From: Ralstonia condita
Lineage (GTDB): Bacteria; Pseudomonadota; Gammaproteobacteria; Burkholderiales; Burkholderiaceae
Direction of reading: 5' to 3'
Assembly (NCBI RefSeq): GCF_958405655.1
Contig: NZ_CATYWO010000001.1
Location: 930,001-994,000, forward strand
DNA length: 64,000 nt
Shown here: positions 35,524 to 43,894 of the stretch, one piece after another
Layout: every line of letters begins with the position of its first letter
Position numbering within the stretch: the first letter of the stretch is position 1
Notes under the pieces: model-generated
The model's database searches: none
What the model saw: the letters and a program-made list of their open reading frames with translations, nothing else
Told to the model about the DNA's origin: nothing
Position numbers and translations under genes: made by a program

Positions 35524-35582
35524 CAAGCAGTCGGGTCGTGTTGCCTTGCTGCCCTGTCTCCATGTGTTCTGAGGTCGACGCC

Positions 35583-36236
35583 ATGAGCGAAACCACGCTG
35601 CTCTCTTATGAACCCGCGCACGGAGTGCTGCCTGCGCCGACCGGGCACACGCCGCCCGCCACGATGGAACTGCCCGCGCCGCACCTGGGCGGGGGTGCCG
35701 TGCTGATGACCGCGCTTGCGCAACGCAAGAGCGTGCGGGCATTCTCAACGGCACCGCTCTCCCTGCAGCAGCTCAGTGAACTGCTGTGGGCGGCGGATGG
35801 CGTCAACCGGCCCGAGATCCGTGGCCGTACCGCGCCGTCGCCACATGGCCTGAATGTGATCGACATCTATGCAGCGCTGCCGGAGGGGGTCTACCGCTAT
35901 GAACCCGTACCGCATCGCCTCGTGCTCCGGCGTGCGGTCGATGCGCGCAACCTGACGGGGTATCAGGACTTTGTCAGTCAGGCGCCGCTGGATATCGTCT
36001 ATGTCATCAACCACGCTCGCGCCGATCAGTTGCCGCCGCCCCAGCGTGCGTCGTTTGCCGCGGTCACCGCCGGCGCCATCTGCCAGAACGTGTCGCTGTA
36101 CTGCGCCTCGGCCGGCCTTGCCACGGTCGTGCGGGGCTGGATCAACCATCGGCTGCTGGCCGAAGCGCTGTCGCTCAACGAGGATGAAGTGCCGGTGCTG
36201 GCGCAGACCGTCGGGCATCCGCAACCCGGTGCATGA
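35583..36236 (+). CDS. SagB-like nitroreductase family protein
   Basis: The 217-residue FMN-dependent oxidoreductase has the nitroreductase signature RKSVRAFSTAPLSLQQLSEL near residue 48, TAPSPHGLNVIDIY and a C-terminal GWINHRLLAEAL segment. It resembles the SagB/ThcOx branch, but no peptide precursor or YcaO gene is nearby, so a general flavin reductase role is more likely. ATG 35583 lacks a strong ribosome binding site; ATG 35538 is upstream in frame. Confidence 0.85.
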   Translation: MSETTLLSYEPAHGVLPAPTGHTPPATMELPAPHLGGGAVLMTALAQRKSVRAFSTAPLSLQQLSELLWAADGVNRPEIRGRTAPSPHGLNVIDIYAALPEGVYRYEPVPHRLVLRRAVDARNLTGYQDFVSQAPLDIVYVINHARADQLPPPQRASFAAVTAGAICQNVSLYCASAGLATVVRGWINHRLLAEALSLNEDEVPVLAQTVGHPQPGA

Positions 36237-36778
36237 GGCGGATGATGGCTCGGATCGTCGTTTTCCTGCTCTGGGTCGTACTGGCGCAAGCCGCGCTGGC
36301 GGCCGGCGGAGCGTATGCAAGCGAGCCCGAGGCCATGCCCGCACCCGAAGTCCGCTTCGAGGGCGACATCGCCTATGTCTCGGGCGGGGTGGGGCGCGAC
36401 GAACGCAAGGCGATGCATGCGATGGCGCGCCGCTTCAACGTCCGGCTCAACCTGGTGTCGGCGAAGGGCGGCGAGGCGTTGTCCGATGTCGACGTGTCGG
36501 TTGTCGACGAGCATGGACGGCTGCGTCTGCGGATGCGCACGATGGGACCCTTGCTGTATCTGAAGTTGCCAGACGGGCGCTATCAGCTCAACACGGCATA
36601 CCGGGGCGGCATGCACGCGGTCACGCTCACGGCAGGCCCGCAGCCGGTCGACATGATCATCCGGTTGCCAGCCGTGCCCGGCCCGGACGAATGGCTGCTT
36701 TGCAAGACCGGGTGTTCGCGCGTTGTGCCGCGCGCCCCGCCCGGCGCCGGGGGACAAGCCTCGCGCCGTGATCCTTGA
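36233..36778 (+). CDS. secreted protein of unknown function
   Basis: The 181-residue product starts with a signal peptide (hydrophobic residues 8-22, likely cleavage at ALA-AGG or AYA-SEP). The mature part has a small beta-rich domain with VDVSVVDEHGRL and a final Pro/Arg-rich tail with two cysteines (C157, C161). I do not recognise a family. Its start overlaps the nitroreductase stop, so the two are cotranscribed. Confidence 0.7.
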   Translation: MRRMMARIVVFLLWVVLAQAALAAGGAYASEPEAMPAPEVRFEGDIAYVSGGVGRDERKAMHAMARRFNVRLNLVSAKGGEALSDVDVSVVDEHGRLRLRMRTMGPLLYLKLPDGRYQLNTAYRGGMHAVTLTAGPQPVDMIIRLPAVPGPDEWLLCKTGCSRVVPRAPPGAGGQASRRDP

Positions 36779-36784
36779 GCCCTG

Positions 36785-36808
36785 TTGCGCGGCCCGTGTG
36801 TCGGGCCG
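36785..36808 (+). other. hairpin before phaB
   Basis: GCGGCCCG and CGGGCCGC form an 8-bp stem around a short loop in the 73-base gap before phaB, with no T tract. It may modulate message stability. Confidence 0.4.
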
Positions 36809-36851
36809 CCGGCAACCGGCTCGTCAAATGCGTCCATCAGAAGAGGTGAAC

Positions 36852-37598
36852 ATGACAGCAGGCCGAATTGCGCTCATCACGGGCGGCATGGGCGGGTTGG
36901 GCGAAGCCATGGCGGTCCGACTGCACGCGCAGGGATTCCAGGTGGTGGTCACGCACTCCTTGGGCAACGCCAACGTGGCCACCTGGCTGGCGGGGCAGGA
37001 AGCCAGTGGCCGCGTGTTTCCTGCCTTTGCGGTCGATGTGGCAAGTTACGACGCGTGCCAGCGGTGCGCCGCAGAAGTGCTGTCAAAGGTCGGGCCGGTC
37101 GACGTCCTGATCAACAACGCCGGCATCACGCAGGACGTGACGTTCAAGCGCATGACGCTCGAGGCGTGGCGCAACGTCCTGGCCACGGATCTCGATTCGG
37201 TCTTCAACATGACCAAGCCGTTCTATAAAGGGATGATCGAGCGTGGCTGGGGCCGCATCGTCAACATCTCGTCCGTCAACGGGTCGAAGGGCGCTTTCGG
37301 GCAGACCAATTATTCAGCGGCCAAGGCCGGCATCCATGGCTTTACCAAGGCGCTGGCACTCGAATGCGCGGCCAGGGGCGTGACGGTCAATACCGTATCG
37401 CCGGGCTACCTGGCGACCCGCATGACGCGCGACGTGCCCGCCGATGTCATGCAGCAGCGCATCCTTCCGCAGATCCCGCTGGGCCGTCTTGGGCAGCCTG
37501 CGGAGGTGGCCGCGCTGGTGGCCTTCCTCTGCTCCGAGGACGCTGCCTACATCACCGGCGCGAACATTGCCGTCAACGGCGGCCTGCACATGCAGTAG
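36852..37598 (+). CDS. phaB: acetoacetyl-CoA reductase
   Basis: PhaB reduces acetoacetyl-CoA to (R)-3-hydroxybutyryl-CoA with NADPH for polyhydroxybutyrate synthesis. The 248-residue short-chain dehydrogenase has the cofactor motif TGGMGGLGEAM, NNAG, catalytic Ser in ISSVNGSKGAFGQTNYSAAKAG with Tyr and Lys, and the PhaB-type C-terminus TGANIAVNGGLHMQ. AGAGG precedes ATG 36852. Regulation with the nitroreductase operon would make it a hydride sink at low oxygen. Genome copies elsewhere are likely; phaC and phaA are not here. Confidence 0.9.
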   Translation: MTAGRIALITGGMGGLGEAMAVRLHAQGFQVVVTHSLGNANVATWLAGQEASGRVFPAFAVDVASYDACQRCAAEVLSKVGPVDVLINNAGITQDVTFKRMTLEAWRNVLATDLDSVFNMTKPFYKGMIERGWGRIVNISSVNGSKGAFGQTNYSAAKAGIHGFTKALALECAARGVTVNTVSPGYLATRMTRDVPADVMQQRILPQIPLGRLGQPAEVAALVAFLCSEDAAYITGANIAVNGGLHMQ

Positions 37599-37610
37599 CC
37601 CACCGCACGC

Positions 37611-37638
37611 GCCGCCCGGGCGCATGGCTCCGGGCGGC
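37611..37638. terminator. hairpin between converging phaB and hibernation-factor genes
   Basis: A perfect 9-bp stem (GCCGCCCGG / CCGGGCGGC) with a ten-base loop lies in the 49-base gap between two converging genes. No T tract follows, so termination is likely but not certain. Confidence 0.5.
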
Positions 37639-37647
37639 AGGCGTACG

Positions 37648-38010
37648 TCATGCGCTTTCGGTCTGGCCTGCCGCCCGGCCGCCGTGGCCGGGATGCTGCC
37701 GTTGCGCGGCTTCGACGAGCATGCGTTCCACGTGCGAGAACGCCTCACGCAGTGCAAGGTAGGGGTCTTCCTCCGCCGTGGTGCTGGAGATGTGGTCGCT
37801 CAGCGGGGTCGTCACATCGACGTGCACGGTGAAAGGCCTGCCCTGCTGCTGATGCCGGGCAGTCTGGACCAGGCTGACGCGGCAGCGGGTGATGTGGCTG
37901 CGCAGCCGTTCCAGGCGGGTGATCTGATGGGTGATGGCGTCTTCGACCGCTTTGGAGTGCGGCAGACCTTGAAACGAGATATCGACGGGAATCGTCACGG
38001 GGAACTCCAT
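37648..38010 (-). CDS. ribosome hibernation promoting factor (HPF/RaiA family)
   Basis: The 120-residue protein has the short HPF fold: VDISFQGLPHSKAVEDAITHQI, RCRVSLVQTA and DPYLALREAFSHVERML. It would bind 30S subunits and silence ribosomes in anoxia or stationary phase. ATG 38010 is preferred over 38091. The predicted transcript from the FNR promoter starts near 38082, downstream of the longer start. Confidence 0.88.
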   Translation of the reverse strand: MEFPVTIPVDISFQGLPHSKAVEDAITHQITRLERLRSHITRCRVSLVQTARHQQQGRPFTVHVDVTTPLSDHISSTTAEEDPYLALREAFSHVERMLVEAAQRQHPGHGGRAAGQTESA

Positions 38011-38089
38011 TGAGCAGGCCGCGCAGCAACACGCTGCGCCGGTCTGGCGCGCGCCCCAGGGCAGCCTGTCTGCGCGATCCAGCAGCTTC

Positions 38090-38130
38090 ATTTTTCCCGT
38101 CTAGCGGGATGGCGGTTTGATACGCGTCAA
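38090..38130 (-). promoter_or_regulatory. FNR box of the hibernation-factor gene
   Basis: TTGAT-ACGC-GTCAA (38117-38130) has one mismatch. AAAAAT (38095-38090, minus strand) sits 31 bases from the box centre. Confidence 0.7.
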
Positions 38131-38212
38131 CGCTGCCCCGTTTTGATGCTGCGCCGCACACTGGTCTGTGCCGCCGCAGGCACTGTTTCGCGCGGTCCAT
38201 GCTGCTGGCGCC

Positions 38213-38716
38213 TCACGTCGCGCGCGGGCTGGCCTGCAGCGTGCGCCAAGGCACCGGCATGGCCGCCATGAACAGTCCGGCGGCGGCTCGCAGGGCGCGC
38301 GCCGGGCTCTTGAGGCAGGCGTTGACCTGTTCGCTGCGGCACTCGCCAAACAGGCACCATGCGCAGAAGTGCTCGCAGTTGTTGGTCAGCAACCGGTAGT
38401 TGCTTTCGCCCAGACGGGAGCCGGCGCGGCGCGCAACCTCGGCGCCCTCGTATCGGGGATGGCGGTCCGTCCTGACATGAACCGGGTGTCCGCAGGCGAA
38501 GGCGTCCGTGGAAACCCGCTCCACCGGGCCGCGCCGGTGCCCGTGGCAGAAGCCCGCGTAGTGGATCACCTGCCCATCGCCGACATAGATGCCGTGGTGC
38601 TCATACCCCTCGCGCTGCGTGACAAGGTGCGCGCCCAACGAGAAGAATAGGGTATCGGCGGCAGCATCACTGCGGGTGCCGCGCAAGTTGCGGTCTTCAT
38701 GATGGTTGGGGTGCAT
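38213..38716 (-). CDS. LRAT-domain (NlpC/P60 superfamily) protein
   Basis: The 167-residue protein has the H-box EHHGIYVGDGQVIHYAG (residues about 41-57) and the NCEHF cysteine motif (about 115-119), the catalytic His and Cys of the lecithin-retinol-acyltransferase-like branch of NlpC/P60. Such bacterial proteins may be acyltransferases or phospholipases; the substrate is unknown. ATG 38716 is chosen because the longer frame to 39064 overlaps the hsp20 promoter and shows no similarity. Confidence 0.8.
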   Translation of the reverse strand: MHPNHHEDRNLRGTRSDAAADTLFFSLGAHLVTQREGYEHHGIYVGDGQVIHYAGFCHGHRRGPVERVSTDAFACGHPVHVRTDRHPRYEGAEVARRAGSRLGESNYRLLTNNCEHFCAWCLFGECRSEQVNACLKSPARALRAAAGLFMAAMPVPWRTLQASPRAT

Positions 38717-38850
38717 GGCGGACTCCCGTCGCTCCGTGGGGCGCTTGCGCAACCGTCGCACTGCGCGATGGCGTGAACCCAGTATTGGCTGCGCCAGGGC
38801 GCCCGTCATGCAGGCTGGTCTGAGAATCCTGTCGGAAGGCCGGCCGGTGC

Positions 38851-38868
38851 TGTCAGTCAACCCTGACA
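38851..38868. promoter_or_regulatory. 18-bp dyad, second copy
   Basis: TGTCAGTCAACCCTGACA has 6-bp inverted arms and shares GCTGTCAG and CCCTGACAAC flanks with the site at 27055-27072. The same unknown regulator may bind both. Confidence 0.5.
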
Positions 38869-38955
38869 ACGCGTGTCGCCAGCCGCCGCGGCATGCCGCC
38901 TGGGCGTGCAGGAGAGGACACATCGCCAGGCCTTTGCTGCCGGGGTTTCCGGTCG

Positions 38956-38996
38956 TTGATCTGCCGCAAGGCCCCCCCTGTCTGCCGTGCCACGAT
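38956..38996 (+). promoter_or_regulatory. FNR-like promoter of the hsp20 operon
   Basis: TTGAT-CTGC-CGCAA (38956-38969) has a perfect left half and three of five bases in the right half. CACGAT (38991-38996) is centred 31 bases downstream. Confidence 0.5.
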
Positions 38997-39055
38997 GAAT
39001 GGGTCGGCAGGCACTTGCCCGCACGTCCTTTCAAACCATTCATCAGGAGGCAGCC

Positions 39056-39478
39056 ATGAGCCAACTCAGGCGTTACGACCCGTTTGCCATCGAACCGGTG
39101 GGCGATCTGTTCCAGGGGTTGCTGCGCTCGTTCCAGGGCAACATGGAGCGTGCCTTGCCGTTCAAGGTGGACGTGACAGAATCGGACACCTCATATGCGG
39201 TGGTCGCGGAGATCCCGGGCGCCAGGAAGGAAGATATCGACGTCACGGTGGATCGCGGGACGGTCATGATTGCCGCCAAGGTCGAGCGCCAGACCGAGAA
39301 GAAGGAAGGCGAGCGCGTCATCCGCAGCGAGCGCTACAGTGGGTCCATGCAGCGCATGTTCACGCTGGACGCCGCCATCGATGAAAGCAAGGTCGAGGCG
39401 ACGTACGAGAACGGGTTGCTTCGCCTGACGCTGCCGAAGAAAGAGGCCTCGCAGCAGCAGCGGATCACCATCCGTTGA
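39056..39478 (+). CDS. Hsp20/alpha-crystallin small heat-shock protein
   Basis: The 140-residue chaperone has the alpha-crystallin domain (about 38-130) with VDVTESDTSYAVVAEIPG and the signature ENGLLRLTLPKK. A short N-terminal arm and the IxI-like tail RITIR allow oligomer formation. AGGAGG is just before ATG 39056. It begins a likely operon of hsp20, beta-CASP nuclease, prs-like, DUF1488 and phosphorylase genes. Confidence 0.93.
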   Translation: MSQLRRYDPFAIEPVGDLFQGLLRSFQGNMERALPFKVDVTESDTSYAVVAEIPGARKEDIDVTVDRGTVMIAAKVERQTEKKEGERVIRSERYSGSMQRMFTLDAAIDESKVEATYENGLLRLTLPKKEASQQQRITIR

Positions 39479-39508
39479 GCGAACGATCAAGAAGAAAGGG
39501 GGGGAACC

Positions 39509-40867
39509 GTGCGGCTGCAGTTTCTCGGGGCCACCGATACGGTGACCGGCTCAAAGTATGTGCTGGAGACCGCCAGGCATCGCGTGATGGTCGATTGCGG
39601 GCTGTTCCAGGGCTACAAGTCCTTGCGGCTGCGCAACTGGGACAAGCTGGCTGTCAACCCGCATCACGTCGATGCGGTGGTGCTGACCCATGCGCACATT
39701 GACCACAGCGGCTACCTGCCCCTGCTGGTCCGCAACGGCTTTCGCGGCCCGGTCTACTGCACCAAGGGCACGGCAGAGCTGTGCAACATCCTGCTGCCCG
39801 ACAGCGCGCGGCTCGCTGTCGAAGATGCCCAGTACGCCAATGCGCACGGCTTCTCGCGCCATCATCCCGCCTTGCCGCTCTACGACGAAAACGATGCCGC
39901 CAAGGCGCTGCACAAGCTGCACCCGGTGGCATATGGAGAGCGCTTCCCGGTGGTGGAAGGCGTGGAAGGGGAGTTCCACCGCGCCGGGCACATCATCGGC
40001 GCGGCCACGGTGACGTTGTTTGCAGACGGCCAGCGCCTTGTCTTCTCCGGCGATCTGGGACGCCAGGTCGATCCGGTCATGCGCCCGCCCGAGCTTGTGG
40101 CGGAGGCCGATACGCTGCTGGTCGAATCGACGTATGGCGATCGCCTGCATCCGGCGGGTGACCCGCTCGAGGTGCTGGAGAACATCGTGCGGCGGACCAT
40201 TGGCCAGGGTGGCACGTTGCTGATCCCGGCATTTGCGGTCGGGCGTACCCAGGAGCTGCTGTTCTGCCTGTACCAGTTGATCCGCACACACCGGATTCCG
40301 CATGTGCCGATCTATCTCGACAGCCCGATGGCCGAACGCGCGACCGAGGTGTTTGCCCGCCATATCGACGACTTGCACATCGACGTGGCGGACTGCCAGG
40401 CGGCGTGTGCGCTGGCCATTCCGGTCCAGAGCCCGCAGCAGTCGATGCACCTGGGAAGCGACCGTGCGCCGAAGATCATTCTGGCCGCCAGCGGCATGGC
40501 CACGGGTGGCCGGGTGCTGCATCACCTCAAGAGCTTTGGCGGCGGGCGGCGCAATGCGATCCTGATGTCCGGCTTCCAGGCGGCGGGCACGCGGGGCGCG
40601 GCCCTGCTGGCCGGCCAGCGCGAGTTGCGCGTGCACGGCCGCGACATCGCTATCCGTGCGACGGTCGAACAGATTGCCAACCTTTCCGCTCATGCCGATG
40701 CCGAGGAGGTGATGGTCTGGCTGCGCGGCTTCACACGTGCGCCGCGGCAGACGTTCATCGTGCACGGCGAGCCGGCCGCCAGCGATGCCATGCGCCAACG
40801 CATCGAGCGCGAACTGCAGTGGCCGGTGTGCATGCCAGAGTATCGGCAGACCTATCCGCTGGGCTGA
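39509..40867 (+). CDS. metallo-beta-lactamase fold / beta-CASP RNA-processing protein
   Basis: The 452-residue protein has the metal-binding HAHIDHSG motif (about 61-68), FHRAGHIIGAA, FSGDLGR, a beta-CASP insertion (LLIPAFAVGRTQELL, YLDSPMAERATEVF) and the C-terminal RMMBL motifs SAHAD and VHGEP. It belongs with CPSF73/RNase J-like nucleases. It may process RNA during stress; the target is unknown. GTG 39509 follows GGGGGGAA. Confidence 0.9.
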   Translation: MRLQFLGATDTVTGSKYVLETARHRVMVDCGLFQGYKSLRLRNWDKLAVNPHHVDAVVLTHAHIDHSGYLPLLVRNGFRGPVYCTKGTAELCNILLPDSARLAVEDAQYANAHGFSRHHPALPLYDENDAAKALHKLHPVAYGERFPVVEGVEGEFHRAGHIIGAATVTLFADGQRLVFSGDLGRQVDPVMRPPELVAEADTLLVESTYGDRLHPAGDPLEVLENIVRRTIGQGGTLLIPAFAVGRTQELLFCLYQLIRTHRIPHVPIYLDSPMAERATEVFARHIDDLHIDVADCQAACALAIPVQSPQQSMHLGSDRAPKIILAASGMATGGRVLHHLKSFGGGRRNAILMSGFQAAGTRGAALLAGQRELRVHGRDIAIRATVEQIANLSAHADAEEVMVWLRGFTRAPRQTFIVHGEPAASDAMRQRIERELQWPVCMPEYRQTYPLG

Positions 40868-40869
40868 AG

Positions 40870-41835
40870 ATGGAACCCCTGGCCGCGCTGGCTCCGACGG
40901 CTGTCACTGCGGGCGGAAGGCGCATCGTGCTTGCCATGCCAGGCAACGAGGCCACGGCGGTCGGGCTGGTGACCCGGCTGGGCGCCGACCGCGGCCGCGC
41001 CGAGGTGAAGCACTTTCCCGATGGCGAGTCCTTTGTACGGCTGCTCACGCCCGTGACCGATGCCGACGTCGTCATCGTATGCACGCTGGACCGGCCGGAT
41101 GACAAGGTGCTGTCGCTGCTGTGGCTGGCCATTGCCGCCCGCGAGGGCGGTGCGCGGCGTGTGGGGCTGGTTGCCCCGTATCTGGCCTACATGCGGCAGG
41201 ACGCCGTCTTTCAGGCCGGAGAGATCCGCGCGGCGCAGCACTTTGCCGCATTGCTGAGCGGCCATTTCGATTGGGTGGTGACCGTTGATCCGCACCTGCA
41301 TCGGATTCCGACGCTGTCGGAAATTTTCCGAGTCCCCGCGGTGGCGGTGCAGGCCGCTCCGGCATTGGCGGCGTGGGTGCGTGCGCAGGTGCCCCATCCG
41401 TTTCTCGTCGGGCCGGACGAGGAGAGCCGCCAGTGGGTCGAGCAGGTCGCGGCGTTGTGCGATGTGCCTTGGACGGTGCTGAGCAAGGTCCGCCGCGGGG
41501 CGTGGAGCGTCGACGTATCGGCCGTTGCGGCGGGGCAGGGGGCGGGGCGCACGCCGGTGTTGATCGACGACATCATTTCCACCGGCCGGACGCTCATTGC
41601 CGCGGCGTGGCAATTGCAGCGGGCGGGGTTGCCGCGCCCGTATTGCGTGGCTGTCCATGCCGTGTTTGCCGGCAGCGCCTACAACGAGCTGAGGAGTGCG
41701 GCGCAAGACGTCGTTACCGCCGACTCCATCGCGCATCCGTCCAACTGCATTGCGCTGGCGCAGCCCCTCGCCGATGCGATTGCGCCGCTGTTTGATCTAC
41801 CTCTGACCGACGCCACAACCCGGCTTGATCGTTGA
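40870..41835 (+). CDS. ribose-phosphate pyrophosphokinase (PRPP synthetase) homologue
   Basis: The 321-residue protein has the Prs motifs: KHFPDGESFVRL, DPHLHRIPTL and the PRPP-binding loop VLIDDIISTGRTL. A short flexible loop carries Lys/Arg (LSKVRRGAW). The N-terminus is divergent from the housekeeping Prs and closer to the short archaeal/accessory type. It starts two bases after the beta-CASP gene and precedes an AMP-phosphorylase-type gene, which suggests nucleotide salvage. Confidence 0.87.
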   Translation: MEPLAALAPTAVTAGGRRIVLAMPGNEATAVGLVTRLGADRGRAEVKHFPDGESFVRLLTPVTDADVVIVCTLDRPDDKVLSLLWLAIAAREGGARRVGLVAPYLAYMRQDAVFQAGEIRAAQHFAALLSGHFDWVVTVDPHLHRIPTLSEIFRVPAVAVQAAPALAAWVRAQVPHPFLVGPDEESRQWVEQVAALCDVPWTVLSKVRRGAWSVDVSAVAAGQGAGRTPVLIDDIISTGRTLIAAAWQLQRAGLPRPYCVAVHAVFAGSAYNELRSAAQDVVTADSIAHPSNCIALAQPLADAIAPLFDLPLTDATTRLDR

Positions 41836-41904
41836 AGACGGGCCTTCTACGCTGGCGGTAAAGAATGGCAGAGAGCGGAACCCCAACCCCCCGTGGGATG
41901 CACC

Positions 41905-42183
41905 ATGAAACAGATCGAGTTCTCAACCGGCGAGCCGACGTACTGCGCGGCCGGTCCGGTCCTGCAATGTGGCGCGTCGGTGGATGGCAGCAGCGCAAGC
42001 TACGCCATCACCGCAGAGGCGCTTGAAGACCACTTCGGTGCGCGGTCGTGTCGCTCCGAAGACTTGGTGCAGGCGTTTTTCGGCCACCGCAGCGACATCG
42101 AGGCCGTGGCCCGCGCGATGTTCGAGCTGACCGGGTCAAAGCAGATCACCCTGCACAGCGGTCACTTTCGCTTTCCCGTGTGA
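41905..42183 (+). CDS. DUF1488-like small protein
   Basis: The 92-residue protein has a pattern like DUF1488: SYAITAEALEDHFG, an acidic segment and AFFGHRSDIEAVARAMFELTG, ending QITLHSGHFRF. The function is unknown. It lies 69 bases after the prs-like gene and 22 bases before the phosphorylase gene in the same direction. Confidence 0.7.
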   Translation: MKQIEFSTGEPTYCAAGPVLQCGASVDGSSASYAITAEALEDHFGARSCRSEDLVQAFFGHRSDIEAVARAMFELTGSKQITLHSGHFRFPV

Positions 42184-42205
42184 CGCCTGTCCAGGAGCGT
42201 TCGCC

Positions 42206-43894
42206 ATGCTCAGTCCGCCCGAGGTGACGGTGCTGCCCGACCAACTCACGTTCAAGCCGCTGGGCATCGACACGTGGCAGGAGCATGTCATCTACATGCA
42301 TCCGGATTGCGCGATCTGCCGCGCCGAAGGTTTTGCAGCGCAGGCCCGGGTCGAGGTGCGGATCGGCCAACTGGCGGTGATCGCGACGCTCAACCTCGTC
42401 GGGTCGGGCTTGCTGGAGACGCACGAGGTCAGTCTTTCCGTCAGCGCGGCGGAGCATCTGCTGGCGCGGCCCGGCGATATCGTGAGCGTGAGCCATGCGC
42501 CCGCGCTGGAGTCGCTGCGCTCGGTGCGCGCCAAGATCTATGGCACGCACCTGGATACCCATCAACTGGCCGGCGTCATCAGCGACATTTCCAACGAGCG
42601 ATACGCCGACGTGCACATCGCTGCCTTCCTCAGCGCATGCGCGGGCGGGCGCATGAGCGTGAAGGAGACGATCGACCTCACGCAGGCGATGGTCGATTCG
42701 GGCGAGCGCCTGAAGTGGGACCGTCCGGTGGTGGCTGACAAGCACTGCGTGGGCGGCCTGCCGGGCAACCGCACCAGCCCCATCGTCGTGGCCATTGCGG
42801 CCGCCGCGGGGCTGCTGTTGCCGAAGACCTCGTCGCGTGCGATCACGTCACCGGCCGGCACCGCCGACACGATGGAAACCCTCACGCGTGTGGCCCTGAG
42901 CGCATCCGAGTTGCGGCGTGTGGTCGATCGGGTGGGGGCCTCGCTCGCGTGGGGCGGCGCGCTCAGCCTGAGCCCTGCGGATGACGTGCTCATCCGCGTG
43001 GAGCGTGCGCTGGATGTCGACAGCGACGCGCAGTTGGTGGCATCGATTCTGTCCAAGAAGATCGCCGCCGGGTCCACCCATGTGGTGATCGACGTGCCCG
43101 TGGGGCCGACGGCGAAGGTCCGCAGCTTGCAGGATCTGGAGCGGCTGCGCATGTTGCTCGAGCGGGTGGCCCGGTCGTTTGGCGTGCACGTCCTGATCGT
43201 GCGCACGGACGGCATGCAGCCGGTGGGTCGGGGGATCGGCCCGGCGCTGGAAGCGCGCGACGTGCTGGCGGTGCTGCAGCGCATGCCCACCGCGCCGTTC
43301 GATCTGCGCGAGCGTTCGCTGCTGCTGGCCGGCGCGCTACTGGAGTTTTGCGGGGCAGCGGCGCCGGGCACCGGGCAGGATGTGGCTGCCGGCGTCCTTG
43401 ACAGCGGCGCTGCCTGGCGCAAGTTCGAGGAGATCTGCGAAGCGCAGGGTGGCCTGTGGGTGCCCGGTGAAGCCGTCTTCCGCCGCGACGTGGTGGCCGA
43501 GCAGGACGGCATTGTCGTGGACATCGACAACCGGCATCTCGCCCGCATCGCCAAGCTGGCAGGCGCGCCCATGCGCCAGGTGGCGGGTGTCGAAACGCAT
43601 GTGCGGCTGCACGATCGGGTCAGGGTCGGACAGCCGCTGTTCACCATCCATGCGCAGGCGTCGGGCGAGCTGGAGTATTCCTTTGCCTATGCGCGGATAC
43701 ATCCGGCGGTCGCGTTGGCATTGTCAGAACAGGACGCGGCCAGCGGGCCCGTGCCGGCGGGTGCCGCGCCCTCACCGATGGATCGCGCCTCGCATCAGGC
43801 GACGCAGCCTCCGGGCGCGATGGCTTCTGGCGAGGTCACGCCACAGGTGTCCACGACGGCCCTATCTTCATCGGATGGCGCGGGCCGGCTGTAG
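42206..43894 (+). CDS. AMP/thymidine phosphorylase family protein
   Basis: The 562-residue protein matches the long (about 500-residue) branch that includes archaeal AMP phosphorylase: an N-terminal extra domain (1-90), VADKHCVGGLPGNRTSPIVV and SSRAITSPAGTADTMETL. The last motif differs from classical thymidine phosphorylase (GHTGGTLDKLE). It probably splits nucleoside monophosphates or nucleosides with phosphate. An extra C-terminal tail of about 60 residues overlaps the opposite gene by 100 bases. Confidence 0.85.
   Translation: MLSPPEVTVLPDQLTFKPLGIDTWQEHVIYMHPDCAICRAEGFAAQARVEVRIGQLAVIATLNLVGSGLLETHEVSLSVSAAEHLLARPGDIVSVSHAPALESLRSVRAKIYGTHLDTHQLAGVISDISNERYADVHIAAFLSACAGGRMSVKETIDLTQAMVDSGERLKWDRPVVADKHCVGGLPGNRTSPIVVAIAAAAGLLLPKTSSRAITSPAGTADTMETLTRVALSASELRRVVDRVGASLAWGGALSLSPADDVLIRVERALDVDSDAQLVASILSKKIAAGSTHVVIDVPVGPTAKVRSLQDLERLRMLLERVARSFGVHVLIVRTDGMQPVGRGIGPALEARDVLAVLQRMPTAPFDLRERSLLLAGALLEFCGAAAPGTGQDVAAGVLDSGAAWRKFEEICEAQGGLWVPGEAVFRRDVVAEQDGIVVDIDNRHLARIAKLAGAPMRQVAGVETHVRLHDRVRVGQPLFTIHAQASGELEYSFAYARIHPAVALALSEQDAASGPVPAGAAPSPMDRASHQATQPPGAMASGEVTPQVSTTALSSSDGAGRL

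Larger units (their letters stand above)
38717..39055. other. divergent intergenic region between LRAT and hsp20 genes
   Basis: This 339-base gap has no convincing gene. It holds an 18-bp dyad at 38851-38868 (TGTCAG-N6-CTGACA), a near copy of the one at 27055, and the hsp20 promoter at 38956-38996. Confidence 0.6.

Noticed and set aside
35583..36236. SagB-type thiazole/oxazole peptide cluster
   Set aside because: No YcaO gene or precursor peptide nearby; the neighbours are a secreted protein and phaB.
41825..41838. TTGAT half-site before the DUF1488 gene
   Set aside because: The second half (GAAGA) does not match, the site is in the prs-like coding end, and no -10 lies at 31 bases.
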